DNA of 64,000 nt from Salinarimonas rosea DSM 21201 (GTDB lineage Bacteria > Pseudomonadota > Alphaproteobacteria > Rhizobiales > Beijerinckiaceae), in the NCBI RefSeq assembly GCF_000429045.1, contig NZ_AUBC01000006.1, positions 62,001 through 126,000 on the forward strand, read 5' to 3'. The notes beneath the pieces are model-generated. The model was not told the origin of the DNA. It saw only the letters and a program-made list of their open reading frames with translations, and did no database searches. A program made the position numbers and the translations under genes. Shown here in pieces: positions 55,714 to 64,000 of this stretch (position 1 is the stretch's first letter; every line of letters begins with the position of its first letter).

Positions 55714-57323
55714 GATCCGAGCGCGGCTCCGTCCGAGCGGGGGTCGTGCGTCGCCTCGACCCGCCCGTCGCCCGGATGCTTCGCGAGAAGCCCCGCATGG
55801 CCGAGCGTGTCGGAATAGGGCGCGTCGAGCACCTCGACGCGGTGGCCCAGGCGATCGAGGCCGGCGATCAGGCTCTCGTCGAAGCGGCTCTCGAGCTTGA
55901 GGGAGGTCGATGTCTCGCCCCAGGTACGGCCGAGCAGCCAGCGCGGCGCGTCGACCGCCTCCGCGGGGGAGGCGCCGGCGCGGTAGCGGGAGAGGACCTG
56001 TGCTTGGGTCTGCGGCTGGCCGTCGCCGCCCATGCAGCCGTAGGCGACGACGCGCCCGTCGGCGAAGCGGGCGATCGGCGGGTTCAACGTGTGGAAGGGC
56101 TTGCGGCCCGGCGCGAGCGGGTTCGCGGCGTCGCGCGCGAGGGAGAAGGCCGCACCGCGATTCTGCAGCGTGATCCCGGTCCCCGGCAGCACGCAGCCCG
56201 AGCCGTATTCCCAGTAGAGCGATTGGATGAAGGAGACGGCGAGCCCGTCCTTGTCGATCGCGCCCATCCAGATCGTGTCCGCCTCGCCCCCGCCTTGCGG
56301 CCACGGCGCGGCGCGGCTCATGGAGATCGCCGCCGACTCCCGGGCGAGGATCGGGTCGGCGAGGAGGTCCTGCGGGTCGCCGTCGACGAGGGCGGGGTCG
56401 CGCACGGCGCGGTCGCGGATCGCGAAGGCGCGCTTGACCGATTCGACGAGGCCGTGGTGCCAGGAGACCGTGTCCGGCCGCCCGAGCGCGAGCCGCTCGG
56501 CAATACCCAGGATCGCGAGGGAGGCGAGGCCCTGGCTCGGCGGCGGCAGGTTGAAGACCTCGACGCCGGGGAGCTTCAGCGAAAGCGGCCGGACGGCCCG
56601 CGCCTCGTAGCGGCGCAGGTCCGCGCGCGTGATCGGCGCGCCGATGCGCTCCAGCCCCGACGCGATCTCCCGGGCGACGTCGCCCTCGTAGAAGTCGCGC
56701 AGGCCGGCGTCCGCCAGATAGGCGAGCGTATCGGCGAGCGCGGGCAAGCGGCGCGGGGCGCCCGCCTCCGGCGGGGCGCCGTCGACGAAGTACGTGTCGC
56801 GGAAGCCGGGCGCGTCCTCGAGCGCGGTGCGCTCGTTGGGGCCCTTGCCCGACGCCCAGAGCCGCGCCTCGCTGCCCGAGACGGGGACGCCCTCGCGGGC
56901 GCGGCGGATCGCGTCGGAGAGCAGCGTCGCGAGCGGCAGCCGGCCGCCCCGGGCGCGGGCGAGCTCCCCGGCGAGCCGCCAGCCGTCGACCGCGCCCGGC
57001 ACGGTGAGCGCGGCGAGGGGGCCCCGGGCGGGCACGGCGTCGAGGCCGCGCTCCCGGTAGAGCGCGGGCGTCGCGCTCGCGCCCGCGAAGCCGGCGGCGT
57101 CGATGGCGTGCACCCGCCCGTTCGGCTCGGCCACGCACCAGAAGGCGTCCCCGCCGATGCCGTTCATGTGCGGGTAGACGACCGCGATGGTCGCCGCCAT
57201 GGCGATCATGGCCTCGGCCGCGTTGCCGCCCTCGATCAGGATCGCGCGGCCGGCCTGCGCGGCGGCGTCGTGCGGCGCGGCGACGGCGGCTGTGGGAAAC
57301 GTCGGCGTCTCGAGGCGGGGCAT
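55710..57323 (-). CDS. ggt: Gamma-glutamyltransferase family protein
   Basis: 537 residues with no clear signal peptide, so probably cytoplasmic. Large-subunit blocks are [45 protein letters not shown]; the small subunit would start at the catalytic Thr, about 349, in [26 protein letters not shown]. The pattern near the Thr (DTIWMGAID rather than DTTHxSVxD) places it in a divergent branch, perhaps acting on other gamma-glutamyl amides. It catalyses glutathione hydrolysis or transfer in classical members. It shares a base overlap with the DUF1045 gene downstream. Confidence 0.93.
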   Translation of the reverse strand: MPRLETPTFPTAAVAAPHDAAAQAGRAILIEGGNAAEAMIAMAATIAVVYPHMNGIGGDAFWCVAEPNGRVHAIDAAGFAGASATPALYRERGLDAVPARGPLAALTVPGAVDGWRLAGELARARGGRLPLATLLSDAIRRAREGVPVSGSEARLWASGKGPNERTALEDAPGFRDTYFVDGAPPEAGAPRRLPALADTLAYLADAGLRDFYEGDVAREIASGLERIGAPITRADLRRYEARAVRPLSLKLPGVEVFNLPPPSQGLASLAILGIAERLALGRPDTVSWHHGLVESVKRAFAIRDRAVRDPALVDGDPQDLLADPILARESAAISMSRAAPWPQGGGEADTIWMGAIDKDGLAVSFIQSLYWEYGSGCVLPGTGITLQNRGAAFSLARDAANPLAPGRKPFHTLNPPIARFADGRVVAYGCMGGDGQPQTQAQVLSRYRAGASPAEAVDAPRWLLGRTWGETSTSLKLESRFDESLIAGLDRLGHRVEVLDAPYSDTLGHAGLLAKHPGDGRVEATHDPRSDGAALGS

Positions 57324-57422
57324 GGCGGCTCCGGGGGCGCGCCGGCCTCCCCGGCGCGTGTCCCGTGTCTAGCGCGCGTTGCGGCGCGTGGCGAGAGGGG
57401 ATGCCCCTCGCCACGACCGCCT

Positions 57423-57484
57423 CGCGCCGGCTTCCTCGCGCCGGCTTCCTCGCGCCGGCTTCCTCACGCCGGCTTCCTCACGCC
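57423..57484. repeat. 14-bp tandem repeat behind phbB
   Basis: Four 14-bp units of consensus CGCGCCGGCTTCCT with a partial fifth run from 57423 to 57484 and end in the phbB stop codon. Each holds the palindrome GCCGGC. It fills much of the 154-bp gap between ggt and phbB. Slippage-prone, function none evident. Confidence 0.85.
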
Positions 57485-58203
57485 ATGTACTGCCCGCCGT
57501 TCACCGACAGCGTCGAGCCGGTGATGAAGCCCGCCCCGTCCGACGCGAGGAAGGCGACGCAGCGGGCGATCTCCTCGGCCTCGCCGAGGCGCCCGACCGG
57601 GATCTGCGGGATGATCTTGGTGTCGAGAACCTCCTTCGGCACCGCCATCACCATCTCGGTGCCGATGTAGCCCGGCGCGATGACGTTGACGGTGATGCCC
57701 TTCGCCGCGTTCTCCTGCGCCAGCGCTTTGGCGAAGCCGATCACGCCGGCCTTGGCGGCGGAGTAGTTCGCCTGGCCCATCTGGCCCTTCTGGCCGTTGA
57801 TGGAGGAGATGATGATGATGCGCCCGAACTTGCGCGCCTGCATGCCCTCGATCAGGGGCCGCGTCATCGTGAACATCGAATCGAGGTTCGTGCGCATGAC
57901 CTCCGACCATTGCTCGAAGGTCATCTTGTGGAACATACGGTCGCGCGTGATGCCGGCGTTGTTGACGAGCACCTCGACGGGGCCGAGATCGCCCTCGATC
58001 GCCTTCAGCCCCGCCTCGCAGGCGGCGGCGTCGGCGACGTCGAACTTGTAGACGGGAATGCCCGTCTCCTCCTTGAAGGCGTTGGCCTTCTCGTCGTTGC
58101 CGGCATAGGTGGCGGCGACCTTGTAGCCGGCTTCCTTCAGGCCCTTGGAAATCGCGGCTCCGATGCCGCGGGTGCCCCCGGTGACCACTGCGACGCGTGA
58201 CAT
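57478..58203 (-). CDS. phbB: Acetoacetyl-CoA reductase
   Basis: 241 residues, a classical short-chain dehydrogenase: [17 protein letters not shown] (NADP loop), [41 protein letters not shown] with the Ser-Tyr-Lys triad, and the [13 protein letters not shown] segment typical of PhbB. It makes (R)-3-hydroxybutyryl-CoA for PHB. It follows phaA by 85 bp on the same strand; the PHB synthase gene phaC is not in the window. Confidence 0.96.
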   Translation of the reverse strand: MSRVAVVTGGTRGIGAAISKGLKEAGYKVAATYAGNDEKANAFKEETGIPVYKFDVADAAACEAGLKAIEGDLGPVEVLVNNAGITRDRMFHKMTFEQWSEVMRTNLDSMFTMTRPLIEGMQARKFGRIIIISSINGQKGQMGQANYSAAKAGVIGFAKALAQENAAKGITVNVIAPGYIGTEMVMAVPKEVLDTKIIPQIPVGRLGEAEEIARCVAFLASDGAGFITGSTLSVNGGQYMA

Positions 58204-58288
58204 GGCTGTTCCTCCCAGATGAACTCGTCTCGTGCGGCCGGGCGCGGCCGGCGTGCCGCCTCCCGGCCGGGATGTCGCGCGCGGGCGA

Positions 58289-59467
58289 TCAGCGCTCCAG
58301 GCACATGGCGACGCCCATGCCGCCGCCGATGCAGAGGGTGGCGAGGCCCTTCTTGGCGTCGCGCTTGCCCATCTCGAACAGGAGCGTGGTGAGCACGCGC
58401 GCGCCGGACGCGCCGATCGGGTGGCCGATGGCGATGGCGCCGCCGTTGACGTTCACGATCTGCGGGTCCCAGCCCATGTCCTTGTTGACCGCGAGCGCCT
58501 GGGCGGCGAAGGCCTCGTTCGCCTCGACGAGGTCGAGGTCCTGGACCTTCCAGCCGGCGCGCTCGAGCGCCTTGCGCGAGGACGGGATCGGGCCGGTGCC
58601 CATCACCGCGGGATCGACGCCCGCCGTCGCCCAGGAGGCGATGCGCGCGAGCGGGGTCAGCCCGCGACGCTCGGCCTCGGCCGCCGTCATCAGCACGAGC
58701 GCGGCCGCGCCGTCGTTGATGCCCGACGCGTTGCCGGCGGTGACGGTGCCCTCCTTCGAGAAGGCGGGCTTGAGCTTGCCCACCGCGTCCATGGTCGTGC
58801 CGTGGCGGGGATACTCGTCGGCGGCGATCACCGTCTCGCCCTTGCGGGTCTTCACCGTGAAGGCGACGATCTCGTCGTCGAAGCGCCCGGCCTTCTGCGC
58901 CGCCTCGGCCTTGTTCTGCGAGGCCACAGCGAAGGCGTCCTGCTCCTCGCGGGTGAGCTGCCAGCGGGCGGCGACGTTCTCGGCGGTGTTGCCCATGTGG
59001 TAGCCGTGAAAGGCGTCCAGCAGGCCGTCCTTGAGCATCGTGTCGACGAGCTTGAGCTCGCCCATCTTGGTGCCCGCGCGCATGTGCGCGGCGTGGGGCG
59101 CCATCGACATGCTCTCCTGCCCGCCGGCGACGACGATCTTCGCGTCGCCGGTGGCGATCTGCTGCATGCCGAGCGCCACCGCGCGCAGGCCCGAGCCGCA
59201 GAGCTGGTTGATGCCGAAGGCGGTCGCCTCCTGCGGGACGCCCGCCTTCATCGCCGCCTGGCGCGCCGGGTTCTGGCCCTCGCCGCCGGCGAGGATCTGC
59301 CCGAGGATGACCTCGTCGACCTCCGCGCCGTCGACGCCGGCGCGCTCGAGCGCGCCCTTGACGGCGGTGGCCCCGAGCTCGTGGGCGGGCACGGCCGCGA
59401 ACGCGCCGTTGAAGGCTCCGACGGGCGTGCGCGCGGCGGAGACGATGACGATGTCCTGAGCGGCCAT
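58289..59467 (-). CDS. phaA: Acetyl-CoA acetyltransferase (beta-ketothiolase)
   Basis: 392 residues. The acyl-carrying Cys is in [18 protein letters not shown] near residue 89, the His in [20 protein letters not shown] near 348 and the general-base Cys in [15 protein letters not shown] near 378. It condenses two acetyl-CoA to acetoacetyl-CoA. With phbB it is the first two steps of PHB synthesis, divergent from phaR. Confidence 0.97.
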   Translation of the reverse strand: MAAQDIVIVSAARTPVGAFNGAFAAVPAHELGATAVKGALERAGVDGAEVDEVILGQILAGGEGQNPARQAAMKAGVPQEATAFGINQLCGSGLRAVALGMQQIATGDAKIVVAGGQESMSMAPHAAHMRAGTKMGELKLVDTMLKDGLLDAFHGYHMGNTAENVAARWQLTREEQDAFAVASQNKAEAAQKAGRFDDEIVAFTVKTRKGETVIAADEYPRHGTTMDAVGKLKPAFSKEGTVTAGNASGINDGAAALVLMTAAEAERRGLTPLARIASWATAGVDPAVMGTGPIPSSRKALERAGWKVQDLDLVEANEAFAAQALAVNKDMGWDPQIVNVNGGAIAIGHPIGASGARVLTTLLFEMGKRDAKKGLATLCIGGGMGVAMCLER

Positions 59468-59613
59468 GGCGATCCTTCCTGGTGTTCGGCTCTCGGCGCC
59501 GGATCGGCGCCCGTGTTCAAGGCTATCGAACCGGAGCGCGCGCTTCAGTCAAGGCCGTGCAAGCACGCACCTCCCGCGGCGCGGGGTGGCATCGCGGCCG
59601 GCGCGGTGCGGTG

Positions 59614-59629
59614 CGAAATAGCTGTTTCG
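59614..59629. promoter_or_regulatory. Candidate operator in the phaA-phaR divergent region
   Basis: CGAAA-T-AGCT-G-TTTCG, a dyad with a palindromic centre in the 291-bp gap between phaA and phaR, could bind PhaR, which represses its own and pha genes elsewhere. The known PhaR sites are different in sequence, so it rests on position and symmetry. Confidence 0.3.
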
Positions 59630-59758
59630 GAGGCGGCACGAAGCTTCTAAGGTCTCGTCCCGGGGAAACGCTCGGCGGGCCGGTCAGACGAATTGACGAG
59701 GCGGACCCGCCGCGACGTACCGCGCGAACGACCCCCGATGTCGAGTGACGAGGGCGCC

Positions 59759-60412
59759 ATGGCCAGCGACGAGAAGCAGCCGACCGTCATCAAGAAGTAC
59801 GCCAACCGCAGGCTCTACCACACCGGGACCTCGACCTACGTGACGCTCGAGGACCTCGGCCGGATGGTGCGCGAGGGCGAGGACTTCGCGGTCACCGACG
59901 CGAAGACCGGCGAGGACATCACCCGCTCGGTGCTCACCCAGATCATCTTCGAGCAGGAGAACAAGGAGGGCGCGCAGACCATGCTGCCCATCGCCTTCCT
60001 GCGCCAGCTCATCCGGCTCTACGGCGATTCGATGCAGGCGGTCGTCCCCGCCTACCTGGAGTTCTCGATGGAGAGCTTCCTGCGGGAGCAGGCGAAGCTG
60101 CGCGAGCAGATGACCACCGCCTTCGGCGGCAAGGCCTTCACCACGCTCGAGGAGCAGGTGCGCGCCAACATGAGCCTGTTCTCGGACGCGATGCGCATGT
60201 TCTCCCCCTTCCCGGGCGTGCGCGCGGAGGCGGTGAAGCGCCACGCCGATGCGGTGGGAGAGGGCTCCAACGGCGGCGGCAAGGGGGCCGGCAAGGGGGC
60301 CGGCGAGAGGGCCGGTATGGGTGACGCGGACTCCACCCGCGAGCTCGACGACCTCAAGGCCCAGATGGCCGAGATGCAGGCGAAGCTGAGGGAGATCACC
60401 GACAAGGGCTGA
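59759..60412 (+). CDS. phaR: Polyhydroxyalkanoate synthesis repressor PhaR
   Basis: 217 residues from the ATG at 59759 (MASDEKQPTVIKKY), which has GAGGG six bases upstream; ATG 59738 is the alternative and adds seven residues. IKKYANRRLYHTGTSTYVTLEDLGRMVREGEDFAVTDAKTGEDITRSVLTQIIFEQE is the DNA/PHB-binding domain, near invariant. PhaR binds PHB granules and DNA and represses phasin genes. The C-terminus has a Gly/Lys-rich linker and a coiled coil. Confidence 0.94.
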   Translation: MASDEKQPTVIKKYANRRLYHTGTSTYVTLEDLGRMVREGEDFAVTDAKTGEDITRSVLTQIIFEQENKEGAQTMLPIAFLRQLIRLYGDSMQAVVPAYLEFSMESFLREQAKLREQMTTAFGGKAFTTLEEQVRANMSLFSDAMRMFSPFPGVRAEAVKRHADAVGEGSNGGGKGAGKGAGERAGMGDADSTRELDDLKAQMAEMQAKLREITDKG

Positions 60413-60457
60413 GCCGGCGGGCGGGCGGAGTCCGGCCGGCGCGTGCCGGCCGCGCAT

Positions 60458-60486
60458 TTGACATCGTCGCCGCGGCCGTGGAACAC
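60458..60486 (+). promoter_or_regulatory. Candidate rnd promoter
   Basis: A consensus -35 TTGACA (60458-60463) is followed after 17 bp by the poor -10 GAACAC, 42 bp before the rnd ATG. Only the -35 is convincing. Confidence 0.3.
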
Positions 60487-60527
60487 GTCCCGCGACCATC
60501 CGAACACGCGAGACGAGCGCCAGAAGC

Positions 60528-61142
60528 ATGACCGTCCGGCTGCACCGCGGGGACCTGCCCGCCTCCTACGACCCCGGTACCGCCATCGCGGTCGACACCG
60601 AGACCCTCGGGCTCAACCCGCTGCGCGACCGGCTGTGCGTCGTGCAGGTCTCCCGCGGGGACGGAGACGCCGACGTCGTGCAGATCCTGCGCGACGGCCC
60701 GCGCCCGGAGCGGCTCGCGGCGGTGATGGCGGATCCGGCCGTGCTCAAGATCTTCCACTTCGCCCGCTTCGATCTCGCGGTGCTCCAGCACGCGCTCGGC
60801 ACGATGCCGGGGCCGGTCTACTGCACCAAGATCGCCTCCAAGCTCGTGCGCACCTACACCGATCGCCACGGCCTCAAGGACCTCGTGCGCGAGCTTCTCG
60901 GCCAGGAGATCTCGAAGCAGCAGCAGAGCTCGGACTGGGGCGCCGACACGCTCACCTCGGCGCAGATCGAGTACGCGGCCTCGGACGTGCTGCACCTGCA
61001 TGCGCTCAAGGACCAGCTCGACCTGCGCCTCGCCCGCGAGGACCGTACGGCGCTGGCGCGGGCCTGCTTCGAGTTCCTGCCGACGCGCGCGCGGCTCGAC
61101 CTGCTCGGCTGGCCGGAGACGGACATCTTCGCGCATTCCTGA
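60528..61142 (+). CDS. rnd: Ribonuclease D-type 3'-5' exoribonuclease (no HRDC domain)
   Basis: 204 residues, only the DEDD exonuclease domain. The motifs are AIAVDTETLGLN (D, E), KIFHFARFDLAVLQ (D) and IEYAASDVLHLHAL (Y, D), so class DEDDy is complete. The helicase-and-RNase-D C-terminal (HRDC) domain of long RNase D is absent, as common in Rhizobiales, where this gene precedes lptC. It likely trims tRNA or small RNA 3' ends. Confidence 0.92.
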   Translation: MTVRLHRGDLPASYDPGTAIAVDTETLGLNPLRDRLCVVQVSRGDGDADVVQILRDGPRPERLAAVMADPAVLKIFHFARFDLAVLQHALGTMPGPVYCTKIASKLVRTYTDRHGLKDLVRELLGQEISKQQQSSDWGADTLTSAQIEYAASDVLHLHALKDQLDLRLAREDRTALARACFEFLPTRARLDLLGWPETDIFAHS

Positions 61143-61162
61143 CGGCGCCGCCCACGAGGCGT

Positions 61163-61191
61163 TTGCACGCCCGCGCGCGGAGAGGCATAAG
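61163..61191 (+). promoter_or_regulatory. Candidate lptC-lptA-lptB promoter
   Basis: -35 TTGCAC (61163-61168), exactly 17 bp, -10 CATAAG (61186-61191), placed 88 bp before the lptC GTG. Match is moderate. Confidence 0.4.
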
Positions 61192-61278
61192 ACGGGTTGC
61201 GGCAGGCCTCATCTTCGCCACGTGCGGAGGGGATGACGCAGCCGCCACTTCGCCTCGAGGGGCTCCTGAGGACCGCGC

Positions 61279-62031
61279 GTGCACGCCAGAGCGCTGACCG
61301 ACCCGCAGACCGCATCGGCGTCCGCCCGCGCGCGCCGCAGCTATGCGCGCGCGCTCGCGCATTCCCGGCGCGTGCGCTTTCTCAAGCGCGCGATCCCCGT
61401 GGGTGCGGCGGGGGCGGTGGTTCTCGTCGCGACGATCACGCTGTTCAATCCCTTCGCGTCGCAGGGTGGGCTGTCGATCGGGCCGGTGAACGTCTCGGGG
61501 ACGCGCATCGTCATGGACAGCCCGCGCCTGTCGGGCTTCCAGGACGACACGCGGCCCTACGAGGTCACCGCGACGGAGGCCTCCCAGGACGTGCGCACGC
61601 CCCATCTCGTCGACCTCGTCGATCTGCGCGCCCGCGTGTCCGTCGACGACGGGGGCAATGTCGTGCGGGTCGAGGCGGCGACCGGGCGCTTCGACACGCA
61701 GATCGAGCTCCTGACGCTGGAGCGCGACGTGCGCGTCACCTCGACGCTCGGCTACACCGCCGACCTGCGCTCCGCGACGGTGGACTTCGCCGCCGGCACC
61801 GTCGTCTCCGATGAGCCGGTGCGGGTCGGCGTCGGGTCGGGGGTGATCGAGGCGCAGACGCTGTCGCTGACCGGCGGCGGCGACGTCATCACCTTCGTCG
61901 GCGGCGTCACCTCGACCTTCCTCCTCGGCGCGGAGGGCGATCCGGAGGCGGAGCGCGAGGCGGACGCCGCGCGCGACCGGGCGGCGTCCGCCGCGGCCGT
62001 CCCCGCCGAGGTTCGGAGCGCACGCCCGTGA
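61279..62031 (+). CDS. lptC: LPS export system periplasmic/membrane protein LptC
   Basis: 250 residues from a GTG at 61279. A basic N-terminus precedes a single membrane helix (AIPVGAAGAVVLVATITLFNPF, about 39-60). The periplasmic beta-jellyroll follows: GTRIVMDSPRLSGFQDDTRPYEVTATEASQDV. LptC links the LptBFG transporter to LptA and guides LPS to the outer membrane. Low conservation, so the position before lptA-lptB carries weight. Its stop overlaps the first possible lptA start. Confidence 0.88.
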   Translation: MHARALTDPQTASASARARRSYARALAHSRRVRFLKRAIPVGAAGAVVLVATITLFNPFASQGGLSIGPVNVSGTRIVMDSPRLSGFQDDTRPYEVTATEASQDVRTPHLVDLVDLRARVSVDDGGNVVRVEAATGRFDTQIELLTLERDVRVTSTLGYTADLRSATVDFAAGTVVSDEPVRVGVGSGVIEAQTLSLTGGGDVITFVGGVTSTFLLGAEGDPEAEREADAARDRAASAAAVPAEVRSARP

Positions 62032-62075
62032 CCGGCCCCATCCTCTCCAGCGACCAGCCAAAGGGAGCCGCCTCC

Positions 62076-62663
62076 GTGCGTCGTCGATCCCGCCTCGCCG
62101 CGTCCGTCGTCCTCGCCGGGACCTTCCTCGCCGTCGCGCAGCCCGCGCTCGCGCAGCAGGAGCCGGAGCCCCGCACCGGCGCCTTCGGCGGGCTCGGCTC
62201 GGGCTCGCAGGAGCCGATCCGCATCGACGCCGACCGCCTCGACGTGTTCGAGCGCGAGAGCCGGGCCGTCTACCAGGGCAACGTCGTCGCCGTTCAGGGC
62301 GACACGACGATGCGCTGCTCGGAGCTGACGATCTTCTTCCACCGTGCGGAGGAGGGGGCCCCCGGGGGGCAAGGGCAGGGGCAAGGGCAGGGGCCAGGGC
62401 AGGGCACCGAGTCCATTGACCGGATCGAGTGCGAGGGGCCGGTCACCATCCTCTCGCAGGACCAGGTGGCGACCGGCGCACGGGCGGTCTACGACCGGAC
62501 CGGGGGCGAAGTCGTCCTCACCGGAGACGTCGCGCTCAGCCAGGGCCAGAACGTCACGCGCGGCGAGCGGCTCGTCTACGACGTCGATTCGGGCGTCGCC
62601 AACATCGAGGCCGGAGGCGAGCAGCGCGTGCGCGGGCTTTTCGTTCCCGGCGGCGGGCAGTAG
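62076..62663 (+). CDS. lptA: LPS transport periplasmic protein LptA
   Basis: 195 residues from a GTG at 62076, preceded by AAGGGAG eight bases before; an in-frame GTG at 62028 overlaps the lptC stop and adds 16 residues. Signal peptide SRLAASVVLAGTFLAVAQPALA. OstA core: EPIRIDADRLDVFERESRAVYQGNVVAVQGDTTMRCSELTIFF. A Gly/Gln low-complexity insert (GGQGQGQGQGPGQG, DNA 62366-62404) interrupts the jellyroll. It bridges LPS across the periplasm. Confidence 0.9.
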   Translation: MRRRSRLAASVVLAGTFLAVAQPALAQQEPEPRTGAFGGLGSGSQEPIRIDADRLDVFERESRAVYQGNVVAVQGDTTMRCSELTIFFHRAEEGAPGGQGQGQGQGPGQGTESIDRIECEGPVTILSQDQVATGARAVYDRTGGEVVLTGDVALSQGQNVTRGERLVYDVDSGVANIEAGGEQRVRGLFVPGGGQ

Positions 62664-62721
62664 AACCGGGCGGGCCCGAACGGGCGCGTGCGAGGATCGG
62701 GGCGAGGGGAAGGATTCGCGC

Positions 62722-63864
62722 GTGGATCAGAGGCGGCCGCAGACGACGGGGACGCACGGCGACGGCGCGGGGCCGCCGCGCCCGCACGACGTGCCCGCGC
62801 CGGACGACCGGGAGCCGCCGGAGGCCGGGCTGCCGCCGGAGCACTGGGGCGCACCGGACGACTGGCGCGCGCACGGCAACGCCGACGACATCGCCCAGGA
62901 CGTCGCCCACGACCACGCCTACGACGAGGCCTACGACCAGAATTGGCCCGAGCCGGACTGGAGCGCGCTCGAGGAGCCGTCCGCTCCGCCGCCGCGCCCG
63001 AGCCTCGCGGCGCGCCTCAAGGGCCTGTTCGCCCGGGCGCCGCGGCGCGAGCCCGAGCTCGACGCCGCGCTCGACGACGATCCGGACTATCCGCCCCTTG
63101 CCCCCTCGCTCGCCGAGGTTCCCGGCGCGGTCTTCGGCGGGCCGGGCATCCTCGCGGTCAAGGGCCTCCAGAAATCCTACCGCGGACGCATGGTCGTCAA
63201 CGACGCCGGCCTCGCCGTGCGCAACGGCGAGGCCGTGGGGCTGCTCGGCCCCAACGGTGCCGGCAAGACGACGATCTTCTACATGATCACCGGCCTCGTC
63301 GCCGCCGACCGGGGCACGATCAGCCTCGACGGCAACGACGTCACACTGATGCCGATGTACCGCCGGGCCCGCCTCGGCATCGGCTACCTGCCGCAGGAGG
63401 CCTCGATCTTCCGCGGCCTCAATGTCGAGGACAACATCCGCGCGGTTCTGGAAGTGGTCGAGCCCGACCGCGACCGCCGCGAGGCGAAGCTCGACGAGCT
63501 GCTCGAGGAGTTCAACATCGCGCGCCTGCGCAAGTCGCCCTCGATCGCGCTGTCGGGCGGCGAGCGGCGGCGCTGCGAGATCGCCCGGGCGCTGGCCTCC
63601 GATCCCTCGTTCATGCTGCTCGACGAGCCCTTCGCCGGCATCGACCCGATCGCGGTGGGCGACATCCAGAACCTGGTGCGCCATCTCACCAAGCGCGGCA
63701 TCGGCGTGCTGATCACGGACCACAACGTGCGCGAGACGCTCGGCCTGATCGACCGCGCCTACATCATCCATTCCGGCCGCGTGCTGACCGAGGGCCGGCC
63801 GGACGAGATCGTGGCCAACCGCGAGGTGCGCAAGCTCTACCTCGGCGAGGACTTCCGGCTCTAG
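62722..63864 (+). CDS. lptB: LPS export ABC transporter ATPase LptB with a long N-terminal extension
   Basis: 380 residues from a GTG at 62722 (GGGGAAGGA upstream). About 140 N-terminal residues are disordered and Pro/Asp/His-rich (DDIAQDVAHDHAYDEAYDQNW), then ILAVKGLQKSYRGRMVVNDAG starts an ordinary LptB. Walker A GPNGAGKTTIFYMITG is near 175, the signature LSGGERRR near 278 and Walker B FMLLDEPFAGIDP near 297. LptB powers LPS extraction with LptFG. If the GTG is wrong a later start could remove part of the extension, but no in-frame Met lies before the ATPase core. Usual LptB has about 240-260 residues. Confidence 0.94.
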   Translation: MDQRRPQTTGTHGDGAGPPRPHDVPAPDDREPPEAGLPPEHWGAPDDWRAHGNADDIAQDVAHDHAYDEAYDQNWPEPDWSALEEPSAPPPRPSLAARLKGLFARAPRREPELDAALDDDPDYPPLAPSLAEVPGAVFGGPGILAVKGLQKSYRGRMVVNDAGLAVRNGEAVGLLGPNGAGKTTIFYMITGLVAADRGTISLDGNDVTLMPMYRRARLGIGYLPQEASIFRGLNVEDNIRAVLEVVEPDRDRREAKLDELLEEFNIARLRKSPSIALSGGERRRCEIARALASDPSFMLLDEPFAGIDPIAVGDIQNLVRHLTKRGIGVLITDHNVRETLGLIDRAYIIHSGRVLTEGRPDEIVANREVRKLYLGEDFRL

Positions 63865-64000
63865 GACGCACGCCGCCCCGCCCGCTCCGCAAGCGGCACG
63901 GAGCCTGCGGCGGGGCCGCGCGCCGCACGCGCGCGGTCCTCGTCGAGGAGCTGCAGGCGCCGCCGCGGCAGGTAGGCGCCGCCGTCGAGCTCCTGGAGCC
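63861..64000 (-). other. Possible C-terminal end of a minus-strand gene (low confidence)
   Basis: A minus-strand frame open to the window edge ends TAG at 63861-63863, overlapping the lptB stop. It would read GGAYLPRRRLQLLDEDRARAA near its end. It resembles no family I recognise, and open frames are common in GC-rich sequence, so coding is unproved. The usual rpoN downstream of lptB is not visible. Confidence 0.2.
63876..63915. terminator. Hairpin downstream of lptB
   Basis: CCCCGCC/GGCGGGG (63876-63882, 63909-63915) encloses GCTCCG/CGGAGC (63884-63889, 63899-63904). It lies 12 bp after the lptB stop, without a U-tract, so termination is possible but weak. Confidence 0.35.

Noticed and set aside
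57423-57484. CRISPR-like repeats
   Set aside because: Units are 14 bp, directly tandem with no spacers and no cas genes.

Overview
The window is a very GC-rich (about 70% or more by eye) stretch of an alphaproteobacterial chromosome, most likely of the order Hyphomicrobiales (Rhizobiales). Evidence for this is an FtcR/Rem-type flagellar regulator, the FlaF/FlbT flagellin regulators, flagellar gene orders of the rhizobial type, an Lrp-type putA regulator, PhaR-phaAB, and a rimP-nusA-ylxR-infB-rbfA-truB operon. Genus cannot be fixed from the sequence alone. Almost all genes are chromosomal housekeeping or lifestyle genes. One stretch (about 10.7-12.5 kb) differs in base composition and looks acquired.

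Layout. 0-1.3 kb: end of a flagellar operon (fliL, fliP). 1.5-3.2 kb: a chemoreceptor. 3.2-6.3 kb: cytochrome bd-type quinol oxidase (cydAB, minus strand) with a GbsR/MarR-type regulator upstream and a 34-bp interrupted palindrome beyond it. 6.6-10.6 kb: a small secreted protein, a creatininase/RidA pair, and a large secreted phytase/esterase-like protein ending in a classical terminator. 10.69-12.5 kb: a 65-bp near-perfect palindrome containing a promoter, then a Schlafen/AlbA_2-HATPase regulator gene. 12.7-14.6 kb: YceI and a cytochrome b561-YceI fusion. 14.8-22.5 kb (minus): the translation/transcription operon rimP-nusA-ylxR-infB-rbfA-truB, with a promoter and a terminator-like hairpin in its leader. 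23-28 kb: DUF2336 protein, LysE exporter, trpS, and a divergent NmrA/LysR pair. 28.2-30.7 kb: a Spy/CpxP-like protein with an OmpR-type two-component system. 30.9-31.6 kb: ftcR. 31.8-35.5 kb: a CoA-transferase, a secreted seven-repeat Cys/Asp-rich protein and an EEP-family hydrolase. 35.5-39.1 kb (minus): flgB-flgC-fliE-flgG-flgA-flgI. 39.4-46.5 kb: acyltransferase, YdcH-like protein, divergent Lrp regulator/putA, a REP-like inverted repeat and an acyl-CoA synthetase. 46.6-51.9 kb: flgE-flgK-flgL-flaF-flbT-flgD-fliQ. 51.9-53.8 kb: a GAF-GGDEF-EAL protein. 53.8-57.3 kb (minus): ggt, a 2H-phosphoesterase-like DUF1045 gene and anmK. 57.5-60.4 kb: phbB-phaA (minus) divergent from phaR. 60.5-63.9 kb: rnd and lptC-lptA-lptB.

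How the genes fit together. Flagellar genes make up about a quarter of the window but lie in three blocks plus an isolated regulator, so the rhizobial flagellar region appears rearranged here. A chemoreceptor and a c-di-GMP turnover protein next to flagellar genes fit a motile, sensing organism. PHB synthesis (phaA, phbB, phaR), a bd-type oxidase and proline catabolism suggest adaptation to changing oxygen and carbon supply.

The best candidates for something new are the palindrome/promoter in front of the AlbA_2-HATPase gene, the secreted seven-repeat protein, and the terminator-like leader of the nusA operon. No CRISPR array, tRNA, rRNA, transposase or prophage was seen.
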